From contig CAMXXM010000071.1 in the NCBI GenBank assembly GCA_947253195.1, positions 1 to 7,247 on the forward strand: a stretch of DNA of 7,247 bases, in the 5' to 3' direction. Positions 1 to 5,812 of the stretch are shown here, in pieces. Source of the DNA: an uncultured Porphyromonas sp. GTDB taxonomy: Bacteria > Bacteroidota > Bacteroidia > Bacteroidales > Porphyromonadaceae. Every line of letters starts with the position of its first letter. Within the stretch, counting starts at the first letter, position 1. The notes under the pieces were generated by a model. It did no database searches, was not told the DNA's origin, and worked only from the letters and a program-made list of their open reading frames with translations. A program made the position numbers and the translations under genes.

Positions 1-318
1 GGTCCTTCCTCTCACGTATCACTGGCTCGAGCGTCTGTCACCCTCGCATCTCCTCCTTTTCAAACCTTTTCAGTCCCGACCTTACAAATGGGACATTGCT
101 TTCTATGGATCAAGAGTGACTCATTTGAGCTATATAGTTAGGAAACGGGTACTAGCAAGGTGCGATTCGTTCCCCACTCTTCATAATGAGATGAATAGTT
201 TCTGTGCTGCTCAAATGCGACACCCCTATTATAGAGATTGTTTTTTGTTAATTATGTTTTTGCTATATTTGCTGTGTGATTTGAGACAGGAGACCTTTTG
301 TAGGAATTTTATCCCGGT

Positions 319-348
319 TTGAAATAGAATAAATACTTACATTATAAT
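319..348 (+). promoter_or_regulatory. Possible promoter upstream of leader-like peptide
   Basis: TTGAAA at 319-324 and TATAAT at 343-348 are separated by 18 bases, a near-consensus sigma70 arrangement in AT-rich DNA. Bacteroidetes primary sigma factors usually prefer TTTG/TAnnTTTG elements; a TTTG is present at 318-321 and a weak TACATTAT at 338-345, but their spacing (16) is shorter than usual. If the TATAAT is used, transcription would start near 355, directly before the leader-like frame. AT-rich sequence produces such matches by chance, so this is tentative. Confidence 0.3.
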
Positions 349-356
349 CAGTCTTT

Positions 357-509
357 ATTAAAGTTTTACAGCTCATAGAGAAATTTACAATTGATGAAAT
401 GAAGAGCGTTCGTGGCGGCGATGGTATAAATATCATCCTGTTAGAGGGCTTTATGGATGGGGAAAAGGGGAATGAGCATATGTATATCTTTGGAATAAAG
501 ATATTCTAA
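357..509 (+). CDS. Double-glycine leader-like peptide, candidate export precursor or relic
   Basis: This short frame ends at TAA 507-509 and is open from 348. Reading from ATT at 357 it gives about 50 residues whose N-terminal part contains IEKFTIDEMKSVRGG and is followed by DGINIILLEG. The amphipathic segment, an acidic residue before Met, and a terminal Gly-Gly (codons 414-419) resemble the leaders of Bacteroidetes RiPP and bacteriocin precursors cut by C39 peptidases. Counted from ATT, the leader would be 21 residues and the mature part 29, with no cysteine. There is no ATG, GTG or TTG before the leader; the first ATG is at 399 and would remove most of it. ATT may be a rare start, or a mutated ATG, making this a relic. 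A peptidase-containing ABC transporter is encoded about 1.4 kb downstream on the same strand, which supports the reading. The leader resemblance is seen; expression and function are inferred. Confidence 0.35.
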   Translation: MKVLQLIEKFTIDEMKSVRGGDGINIILLEGFMDGEKGNEHMYIFGIKIF

Positions 510-585
510 TCATTCCTTATGGGCATGAGTACGACCTAACTCGCGTAGAGTTCTGTCGCACTCTGTGTTTTATTGCTATGATATT

Positions 586-645
586 ATGAGAAGATTACTG
601 TTGTTTGCAGTTATTGCCGTATGCCTTGCCACCCCCCTCAGGTAG
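586..645 (+). other. Out-of-frame signal peptide of the downstream exported protein
   Basis: ATG at 586 begins a 19-codon frame, MRRLLLFAVIAVCLATPLR, ending at TAG 643-645. It is a textbook Sec signal peptide: two Arg, a hydrophobic core and an Ala-rich end. It runs into six Cs (632-637 or thereabouts, within codons 631-639). With one more C the frame continues as ...LATPPQVVFLDD, directly into the body of the protein encoded from 621. The body has no signal sequence of its own, so the two parts almost certainly belong to one gene. The break may be slipped-strand length variation, a fixed loss-of-function mutation or a base-calling error. Confidence 0.6.
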
Positions 646-1643
646 TATTCTTGGATGATGTGACGTCATCCCCCATATCGGAGGTTGTACTGATGGGTGG
701 AGATGGACACCTGATCGGGCTATCCGATCGTGGGGGCAGAGTACTGCCAGATAGCTATCCGTCCGGTTCGGTTACCGCTTCCCACATTGGCTACGCTGAT
801 CTGGTGACCTCGATCCATCCCGGTGACACACTACGGATGACCCAGAGTGCGTACTCTCTACCGGAGGTCTCTGTCACCGCTCTTGATCCTAATGCAGACT
901 ACACGGAAATGGAGGCTCTCGTCAGGATCTACCAGTACATCGATGAGATCCCGACCTACTATACGGAGGCGGTTGTGGCTTTTTTCCTGCCTCGTCGAGG
1001 CGACAAGCTCAAGTACAGTATCCGCTCTCTCCGGGCATACTCGGACGAGGAGTTTATCAAGCAGGCCAAGACGGAGTCCGGGAGTGTCTCTATGGGTAAG
1101 AATGGACTGAGTAACTTCCTGCTCAATACACCCCTGCCTCTCGGTAAAGGCTATACGATCACCGACAATGGCGAGGTGAGGAGAAAAGGTGCTCCGGTGG
1201 GAGAGATCAGGAAAACTGAGGATGGCAGCTATCAGGTCTCAATCGACTGGCTTGGAGAGAAAGAAAGTCGACCGAGGACTCTCTTTGGTAGAACCAATAC
1301 TATTACCATTAAGCGATTGGTCCAGACGCTCTCCTCTTATGTCCCCGGGGAGGAACTGTCAGCACGAGACTTTCTGTCGTTGCGCACACTTACGGGGCTG
1401 ACTACGAAGTATAAGGACGGACCGGAGAAGAATCTTGTCAACATCAGCGACATTTACGTCCTCTCCCTGAGAAGCCTCTCTAAGGGTGAGGTGAAAGCTG
1501 AAAAGCCCTCAGGGGACTTCGGCAATGTGGAGCGCTCCGTCTCTCCTAAGTCTGATGTATGGAACCGGATGCCATCCAATCTCCCTCCGATTCCCGAGGT
1601 AATCTCGGCATCCCTCGGCAAGTCTCTCCGAATGATGGACTGA
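621..1643 (+). CDS. Predicted exported protein with carboxypeptidase-regulatory-like N-terminal domain (frameshifted from its signal peptide)
   Basis: The intact frame encodes 340 residues. Residues about 7-88 look like a carboxypeptidase-regulatory-like beta-sandwich as found at the N-terminus of many Bacteroidetes outer-membrane and periplasmic proteins: VVFLDDVTSSPISEVVL, then a glycine-rich turn, then a SHIGYADL strand, and a closing LPEVSVTA strand. The remaining 250 residues are mixed polar sequence that I do not recognise; no catalytic motif or membrane span is evident, and the C-terminus is Pro/Ser-rich. ATG 621 is the first start in this frame, but it lies inside the region that encodes a signal peptide in the other frame (586-645). 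The native start is therefore probably 586, with a frameshift at the C run. As the sequence stands, the protein from 621 would stay in the cytoplasm. It precedes the export genes by 250 bases and could be an envelope partner of that locus, which is inference from position only. Confidence 0.7.
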   Translation: MPCHPPQVVFLDDVTSSPISEVVLMGGDGHLIGLSDRGGRVLPDSYPSGSVTASHIGYADLVTSIHPGDTLRMTQSAYSLPEVSVTALDPNADYTEMEALVRIYQYIDEIPTYYTEAVVAFFLPRRGDKLKYSIRSLRAYSDEEFIKQAKTESGSVSMGKNGLSNFLLNTPLPLGKGYTITDNGEVRRKGAPVGEIRKTEDGSYQVSIDWLGEKESRPRTLFGRTNTITIKRLVQTLSSYVPGEELSARDFLSLRTLTGLTTKYKDGPEKNLVNISDIYVLSLRSLSKGEVKAEKPSGDFGNVERSVSPKSDVWNRMPSNLPPIPEVISASLGKSLRMMD

Positions 1644-1711
1644 CAAAAAAGGAGTAATCGGACAGCCGATTTGTGACCTCCTCAGACCGATGGACTCAGT
1701 CCTCGGTCTAG

Positions 1712-1767
1712 TACCGGTATTAGTGCAATCTTTTACCGATAATAGTTTCTACTAATACCGGTAAAAG
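1712..1767. repeat. Direct and inverted repeat triplet that can form two alternative hairpins
   Basis: Three related 13-base copies occur: TACCGGTATTAGT at 1712-1724, TACCGATAATAGT at 1734-1746, and the exact inverted copy ACTAATACCGGTA at 1751-1763. The third arm can pair perfectly with the first across 26 bases. It can also pair with the second as a 17-base stem with two mismatches (1730-1746 with 1751-1767) and a TTCT loop. The two structures exclude each other. Position between the exported-protein gene and the transporter suggests an operator with half-sites or an RNA switch; neither is shown. The central ACCGGT of the outer copies is itself palindromic. Confidence 0.6.
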
Positions 1768-1770
1768 AAA

Positions 1771-1804
1771 TACCCCTGATGAATAGGGGGACTTTTACTT
1801 TTTA
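1771..1804 (+). terminator. Possible rho-independent terminator
   Basis: CCCCT at 1773-1777 pairs with AGGGG at 1785-1789 across seven bases and is followed by a T-rich stretch (acttttacttttt). It would end transcription from the exported-protein gene before the transporter. The stem is short and the T tract interrupted, so it is a weak call. The adjacent longer hairpin at 1730-1767 could contribute. Confidence 0.3.
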
Positions 1805-1893
1805 GGCTCACTTTCCACGTCAAATTGGACGCAGACGTTTTATAACACCTCTTTTTGTGTAGCCTTGGGGAAAGGGAGGATGAGCCATACACT

Positions 1894-4122
1894 ATGGAAC
1901 GGAAAGGGATAAAGCTTAGGCGACAGTGGGATGCGATGGACTGCGGACCGGTCTCGCTGGCGATGATCGTCAGCTACTATGGTCGGGAGCCGGACATCGA
2001 CCGGCTGCGTGACCTCTGCGCCCTCGGCAAGACCGGTGTCTCCCTCCTCGGCATCAGCAAGGCGGCAGAGGAGATTGGGCTTAAGACGATCGGTGGGCGG
2101 GTCTCCCTCGACACCCTTGTCGAGGAGGCTCCTCTGCCCTGTATCGCTCACTGGGACCAGAACCACTTTGTCGTCATCGATCGGGTGACTCGTCGGCGGG
2201 ATGGCGACTACACCATCCACATCGCTGATCCGGGCAAGGGACTCAGAAGCCTTGATCGTAAGACCTTCTGTGACCACTGGGTCAGTACCGTTACCGGAGG
2301 TGAGGAGCGGGGGATCGTCCTCCTCCTCGAGCCTACCGAAGCCTTCTATGCTCCAGAGGAGGATGGCGTGCGACGAGCTAAGAGGGACAACCTCCGCTTC
2401 CTTATGGGCTACCTGAGACGCTATCGCCGCTACTTCGTCCAGCTGATCCTTGGTCTCGTCGTGGGAGCCCTGCTGCAGCTGATTTTCCCTTTCCTCACTC
2501 AGGCGATTGTGGATGTGGGTATAGGGAGTCGGGACATAGGATTTATATGGACGATACTCTTGGCGGAGCTGATGCTGCTCCTGAGTCGGACAGGGATCGA
2601 CTTCGTCCGATCGAAGATCCTTCTACACATATCCACGAGGATCAATATCTCCCTGATCAGCGACTTCTTCATCAAGCTGATGCGTCTGCCGATGTGCTTC
2701 TTCGACGCGAAGCTGATAGGCGATCTCCTGCAGCGGATTGAGGATCACCGGAGAGTGGAGCAGTTCCTCACCTCAAGCAGCCTGAGCTTGCTCTTCTCCT
2801 TTGTCACGTTTGTGGTCTTCGGTATCGTCTTAGCCGTCTATGATTGGCTGATATTTACGGTCTTCGTGGTGGCAACGCTGATCTACGCTGGCTGGATCCT
2901 CATCTTCCTCCGCAAGAGACGGGAGCTGGACTATGCCTACTTCGAGCAGGCAGGGCGCAATCAGAGTGTCACCTACCAGCGGATCAATGGCATGCAGGAG
3001 ATCAAGCTCCAGGGATGTGAGCAGAGGAAGCGGTGGGAGTGGGAGGACGTGCAGGCGGATCTCTTTGGGGTCAATCTCAGAGCGCTCAACTTTCGCCAGC
3101 TCCAGCAGATCGGCAGCGTGACGATCAATGAGCTGAAGAACATCCTCATCACCATCCTCGCCGCCACCGCCGTGATACGCGGGGACATGACACTCGGCAT
3201 GATGCTGGCCGTGCAGTATATCATCGGTCAGCTAAATAGCCCTGTGGAGCAGTTGATCAACTTTATCTACTCCTGGCAGGATGTCAGCATCAGCCTGGAG
3301 CGCATGAGCGAGATTCACGAGGAACAGGATGAGGAGGATGCGCACCGGATCCGTCGCGCATTCCCCTCGGAGGACAGGGAGGGGTACTCCATCGAACTGA
3401 GGGACTTGGCCTTTAAGTACGATCCCTACAGTCCGCAGGATATCCTGTCGGGCATCAACCTCTTGATCCCTAATGGTAAGCTGACCGCCATCGTCGGCGC
3501 CAGCGGCAGCGGCAAGACGACCCTCATCAAGCTGATGCTTGGGTACTATGAGCCGCTTCGGGGCTCGATCCTTGTGGGCGGCGAGGATCTGAACGAGTAC
3601 AGTCTCGAGTGGTGGCGTAGGCAGTGTGGTGCCGTGATACAGGAGGGGTACCTCTTCCCCGACACCATTGCGCGCAATATCGCCATCTCGGATGAGGAAC
3701 CGGACATCGATCGGGTGAGGGCGGCGGCAAGGGTGGCAAATATTGCGGACTACATAGATGCGCTTCCGCTCGCTTATAATACGATGATCGGTCAGGATGG
3801 TCAGGGCATCAGTCAGGGTCAGCGTCAGAGGCTTCTGATCGCCCGGGTGGTCTACAAGGATCCCAGGATCGTCTTCCTCGATGAGGCAACCAATGCGCTG
3901 GATGCGAAGAATGAGCGACTGATCACGGACCGGCTCCGGACGTTCTACGCCGGGAAGACGGTCGTCGTCGTGGCTCATCGGCTCTCCACAGTCCGCGATG
4001 CAGATCATATAGTCGTGCTAGACAGAGGGAGAATCGCCGAGGAGGGCACACATGAGGAGCTGACGGCGATGAGGGGAAAGTACTATAACTTAGTGAGAAA
4101 TCAACTGGAGCTGGGTAGCTAA
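1894..4122 (+). CDS. Peptidase-containing ABC transporter (C39 peptidase, bacteriocin/RiPP exporter type)
   Basis: From ATG 1894 this is 742 residues, the usual length for the family. Residues 10-130 are a C39 cysteine peptidase: Q11 (oxyanion), C17 in DCGPVSLAM, H91 in NHFVVI and D112 in ADPGKG, so the catalytic set is complete. Residues about 175-460 form an exporter-type membrane domain with several hydrophobic spans. Residues about 498-742 are the ATPase: Walker A GASGSGKTT 535-543, Q-loop Q583, signature ISQGQ 639-643, Walker B IVFLDEA 659-665, D-loop NALD and H-loop H695. Such proteins sit in the inner membrane, cut the leader after Gly-Gly and export the peptide using ATP. An in-frame TTG at 1855 would add 13 residues, but the conserved Q11 region starts naturally from ATG 1894, with GGAGG at 1875-1879 upstream. 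The substrate is not certain; a leader-like peptide lies at 357-509. The next gene starts 2 bases after the stop. Confidence 0.93.
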   Translation: MERKGIKLRRQWDAMDCGPVSLAMIVSYYGREPDIDRLRDLCALGKTGVSLLGISKAAEEIGLKTIGGRVSLDTLVEEAPLPCIAHWDQNHFVVIDRVTRRRDGDYTIHIADPGKGLRSLDRKTFCDHWVSTVTGGEERGIVLLLEPTEAFYAPEEDGVRRAKRDNLRFLMGYLRRYRRYFVQLILGLVVGALLQLIFPFLTQAIVDVGIGSRDIGFIWTILLAELMLLLSRTGIDFVRSKILLHISTRINISLISDFFIKLMRLPMCFFDAKLIGDLLQRIEDHRRVEQFLTSSSLSLLFSFVTFVVFGIVLAVYDWLIFTVFVVATLIYAGWILIFLRKRRELDYAYFEQAGRNQSVTYQRINGMQEIKLQGCEQRKRWEWEDVQADLFGVNLRALNFRQLQQIGSVTINELKNILITILAATAVIRGDMTLGMMLAVQYIIGQLNSPVEQLINFIYSWQDVSISLERMSEIHEEQDEEDAHRIRRAFPSEDREGYSIELRDLAFKYDPYSPQDILSGINLLIPNGKLTAIVGASGSGKTTLIKLMLGYYEPLRGSILVGGEDLNEYSLEWWRRQCGAVIQEGYLFPDTIARNIAISDEEPDIDRVRAAARVANIADYIDALPLAYNTMIGQDGQGISQGQRQRLLIARVVYKDPRIVFLDEATNALDAKNERLITDRLRTFYAGKTVVVVAHRLSTVRDADHIVVLDRGRIAEEGTHEELTAMRGKYYNLVRNQLELGS

Positions 4123-4124
4123 TC

Positions 4125-4607
4125 ATGGAGCAACGGAATGAAGAAAGAGCGGATGATCGTTATCAGCTCCGGAGCGAGAAGGTCCGAAGTATCATTGGTC
4201 AGGTGCCGCCCCTGCTGACCCGCTACGGCATAACGATGCTGGCGGTGGCAGTCGCTGCCCTGCTCCTGGCTGCAAGACTGATCCCCTACCGACTGGTCTA
4301 TCGTGGGGAGGCCATTGTTTATGAGGTGCCCTCATGTGATGAGGACTTTGTGACACTCCGTCTGAGGGTTCGCCTTGATGGGGATTTGGTCGATCCCGGT
4401 ACCATCTCAGAGATGATCCTCTCCGATCCTGCTCGTATGGCTATGGGGACAGATGTCCGGGTTTCTGCTCGGCGCGATACGCTTGGATATATGACGGTCT
4501 CGGCTCGCTTCACCTGTCAGGAGGTATTGCCGATGGTCGCTACCACCCTTTCCTGCACCCTCACCACGGACGCCGGTCCCTACCTCTACTACATCCTCGG
4601 GATGTGA
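4125..4607 (+). CDS. Compact HlyD-like membrane protein, candidate partner of the ABC exporter
   Basis: This 160-residue protein has a cytoplasmic charged N-terminus, then LRSEKVRSIIGQVPPLLTRY (residues 15-34), one membrane span (about 33-53) and a periplasmic remainder of some 105 residues. The RSE..xIIGxxPP...R.GI pattern just before the span is characteristic of Bacteroidetes HlyD-family adaptors that work with C39-peptidase ABC transporters. Normal adaptors are about 400 residues or more and have a long coiled-coil hairpin flanked by lipoyl halves. Here there is no heptad region, and the periplasmic part looks entirely beta-rich. No matching continuation is visible in any frame in the 300 bases downstream, so it seems to be naturally short or an old deletion rather than a fresh frameshift. 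The start 2 bases after the transporter stop implies translational coupling. Role as a membrane partner is inferred from context and the N-terminal motif. Confidence 0.72.
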   Translation: MEQRNEERADDRYQLRSEKVRSIIGQVPPLLTRYGITMLAVAVAALLLAARLIPYRLVYRGEAIVYEVPSCDEDFVTLRLRVRLDGDLVDPGTISEMILSDPARMAMGTDVRVSARRDTLGYMTVSARFTCQEVLPMVATTLSCTLTTDAGPYLYYILGM

Positions 4608-4909
4608 TAGACACTTTCTTATAGAGGACGGAGAAGTCAGGAGTATGCAGGGGTGACGCAATTAAGTGACACAGCAGCTATTCAGCTCATCGTGAAGAGT
4701 GGTGAACTAAGCACCCCTGCGGGATCGGCAGGAGGGAGCATCAGGAGAGGGTTGGTACATGAGATGGTACAGTATAATATGGATTATCACTTCTTTGCAG
4801 TAGAGCTCAATTGCGTCAGCCTTGCCCCTTGGCCGAGGAGGGTTAGGTCTTGTGGGGGGATATGTCTATATTTGTGTGACTCACTCACTTAATACTAAGT
4901 ACTAAGACT
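4608..4909. other. Noncoding spacer between export pair and DUF2188-like gene
   Basis: About 300 bases with no convincing gene. A GTG-initiated frame at 4653-4892 (79 codons) is open, but its product shows no domain, signal or consistent residue pattern. Small features include a weak 5-base stem (4716-4720 with 4728-4732), a tandem ACTAAGT/ACTAAGA at 4894-4907, and the promoter-like element at 4867-4874. I see no clear terminator for the export pair. Confidence 0.45.
4867..4874 (+). promoter_or_regulatory. Bacteroidetes-type -7 element
   Basis: TATATTTG matches the Bacteroidetes -7 consensus TAnnTTTG exactly, 35 bases before the ATG at 4910. A -33 TTG is not at the ideal distance: TTG at 4850-4852 leaves 14 bases, shorter than the usual 19-21, and the sequence at the ideal distance (near 4843-4846) is only TTAG. 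A start around 4880 would give a leader of roughly 30 bases to the DUF2188-like gene. Confidence 0.45.
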
Positions 4910-5134
4910 ATGGACAAGAGAAAAGACTTACATGTGACCCACCGCAAGTCGGATGGGAAGTGGCAGATCCTCAGCGAGGGTCAGCCCAAGGCGCTCAAGT
5001 TCTGCCCCACTCAGGAGGAAGCCATCCAGGCTGCCCGTGAGATCGCGATCGACCGAGGTGTCTCGGTTGTCATCCACGGTATGGATGGGAAGATCCGCGA
5101 GGTCTACTCCTACGACGATAGGAAGCAGAAGTAA
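4910..5134 (+). CDS. Small DUF2188-family protein
   Basis: This 74-residue soluble protein matches the DUF2188 pattern: HVTHRKSDGKWQILSEG at the N-terminus (basic strand with a GxW), a middle helix TQEEAIQAAREIAIDRG (residues about 39-55), then a strand pair VSVVIHGMDGKIREVYSY that closes the fold. Members are small, widely spread in bacteria and of unknown function; several have been noted as repeated, stress- or recombination-adjacent small proteins, but no activity can be given here. The ATG at 4910 is the first start that keeps the conserved N-terminal strand. It appears to be a single-gene unit with its own promoter-like element at 4867-4874 and is flanked by long noncoding DNA on both sides. 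Confidence 0.8.
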   Translation: MDKRKDLHVTHRKSDGKWQILSEGQPKALKFCPTQEEAIQAAREIAIDRGVSVVIHGMDGKIREVYSYDDRKQK

Positions 5135-5184
5135 CGCCGCTCACGCTGCCTCTCCTGATTACCCTCCTGGAGATCTACTTTCGG

Positions 5185-5246
5185 GACCCCACCGGGGGTG
5201 CTCGGAATGAAGGTCACATAGCGGGAGCGACACCCTATCGGGGTCG
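5185..5246. repeat. Two diverged units of the GC-rich palindromic repeat
   Basis: GACCCCACCGGGGGTG at 5185-5200 and CGACACCCTATCGGGGTCG at 5228-5246 are imperfect palindromes with a CCC/GGG core around a 3-4 base centre. The second differs from the better-conserved downstream units only in the centre (TATC in place of TGGC). Together with 5293-5358 and 5472-5490 they form a family within 310 bases. Confidence 0.6.
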
Positions 5247-5292
5247 TATCATAAAGGTGAGACCCCGGGTAAGCATAGCCCTCTTTTATCCC

Positions 5293-5358
5293 ACGACCCC
5301 GCCAGGGTGTCGCTCGTAATGGTGATCGTTAGAGGGACCGACACCCTGGCGGGGTCGT
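5293..5358. repeat. Perfect 20-base inverted pair of the palindromic repeat
   Basis: The arm at 5293-5312 is the exact reverse complement of the arm at 5339-5358, with 26 bases between them. Each arm is itself an imperfect palindrome, CGACACCC-TGGC-GGGGTCG in the forward copy. The paired layout, head to head with a short spacer, is that of a REP-pair or BIME-like element, and RNA from here could form a very stable cruciform-like stem. It may stop transcription from either side. Confidence 0.8.
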
Positions 5359-5424
5359 TTATCCCAAAATACATCCTCGTTTCCCCGGGGGCTTCGGCAC
5401 TTCGTGCCTTGACCACCGGGCTAT

Positions 5425-5452
5425 GCAGAGGACCCCTACCGGGGTCCTCTGC
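5425..5452. terminator. Perfect 12-base hairpin, possible bidirectional terminator or repeat unit
   Basis: GCAGAGGACCCC at 5425-5436 pairs without mismatch with GGGGTCCTCTGC at 5441-5452 around a TACC loop. The inner GACCCC/GGGGTC is the same core as the neighbouring repeats, so it is probably a family member with longer arms. No T tract follows, so intrinsic termination is uncertain. Confidence 0.5.
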
Positions 5453-5471
5453 TGTATCGCCACCTGGGGAC

Positions 5472-5490
5472 CGACACCCTGGCGGCGTCG
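5472..5490. repeat. Further forward unit of the palindromic repeat
   Basis: CGACACCCTGGCGGCGTCG differs by one base from the forward copy at 5339-5357. It keeps even the preceding GGGAC/GGGGAC context. It lies about 20 bases upstream of the AT-rich stretch likely to hold the promoter of the small membrane protein and synthetase genes. Confidence 0.7.
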
Positions 5491-5507
5491 TATTGGAGTA
5501 TTTGCGC

Positions 5508-5515
5508 TATATTTA
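5508..5515 (+). promoter_or_regulatory. Possible -7 element of the small membrane protein/synthetase pair
   Basis: TATATTTA fits the Bacteroidetes -7 consensus TAnnTTTG in seven of eight positions, about 60 bases before the start at 5576. No -33 TTTG lies at the usual distance; the corresponding stretch is the repeat unit at 5472-5490. Weak call. Confidence 0.25.
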
Positions 5516-5575
5516 CAGACAAGGGGGATGGGAGGCACGACTTCGCTTTCCCCTCCACTATAACTGTACATGATT

Positions 5576-5809
5576 ATGAGCAAGAATAATAATACTACCC
5601 TTCCCACGCTGATAGCAGGTGTCGTCGCTATCCTATCCATCGCGGGGCTCCTCAGGGCGACTAATTGGACGGTCTTCTGGATCTCCATCGGTCTCCTCGC
5701 TGTCTCGGTGATCGTGATGGTCCTCCTCGTGCTTAGGCCGAGGCGGGCCCGTCGCTCCGACTACGAGCAGCGTGTCGCTGACCGTATCTCTCACCGAGAA
5801 GATCGCTAA
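5576..5809 (+). CDS. Small two-TM membrane protein of unknown function
   Basis: From ATG 5576 this is 77 residues (an in-frame ATG at 5570 would add two). A short polar N-terminus, MSKNNNTTLP, is followed by a hydrophobic span (about 11-27), a short loop containing NWT, a second span (about 31-52) and a basic, charged C-tail RPRRARRSDYEQR. The positive tail places both ends in the cytoplasm by the positive-inside rule. I do not recognise a family. Its stop is 3 bases before the ATG of the RelA/SpoT-family gene, so the two are very probably co-transcribed and perhaps translationally coupled. Whether the protein influences the synthetase is unknown. Confidence 0.7.
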   Translation: MSKNNNTTLPTLIAGVVAILSIAGLLRATNWTVFWISIGLLAVSVIVMVLLVLRPRRARRSDYEQRVADRISHREDR

Positions 5810-5812
5810 GCC

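Larger units (their letters stand above)
5135..5575. other. Intergenic region carrying a palindromic repeat cluster
   Basis: About 440 bases between the DUF2188-like gene and the small membrane protein. Frames open on both strands here are by-products of the GC-rich repeats and show no protein character. The region contains at least five copies of GACCCC/GGGGTC-type palindromic units, described separately, plus a 5-base GGCAC/GTGCC stem at 5396-5408. The last 80 bases, from about 5491, are AT-richer and probably hold the promoter of the downstream genes. Confidence 0.6.

Noticed and set aside
2..322. Frame open from the window edge to TGA at 320-322 (ATG at 116), AT-rich 3' half
   Set aside because: The product has no domain, signal or consistent pattern; composition changes abruptly inside it, and an open frame of this length is plausible by chance. 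A partial gene end cannot be fully excluded.
1855..1893. TTG start extending the transporter by 13 residues
   Set aside because: The added residues do not resemble the family N-terminus, and ATG 1894 places the catalytic Gln and Cys at the usual distance from the start.
1880..1912. Ten-codon frame directly after GGGAGG, overlapping the transporter start
   Set aside because: Could be a translational leader peptide, but it has no attenuator-type residue run and may be chance; insufficient to call.
3232..4008. Long 258-codon reverse-strand frame opposite the ATPase domain
   Set aside because: It is antisense to a conserved ABC ATPase with all motifs on the + strand, and its product is not recognisable.
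4653..4892. GTG-initiated 79-codon frame with a Gly-Gly near its end (RSCGG)
   Set aside because: The residues before Gly-Gly do not resemble a double-glycine leader, the start is weak, and the sequence lacks coding character, so I treat it as noncoding.
5307..5688. Open frames on both strands through the repeat cluster
   Set aside because: They are created by GC-rich palindromes; the translated sequences are repeat-derived and one overlaps the small membrane protein antisense.
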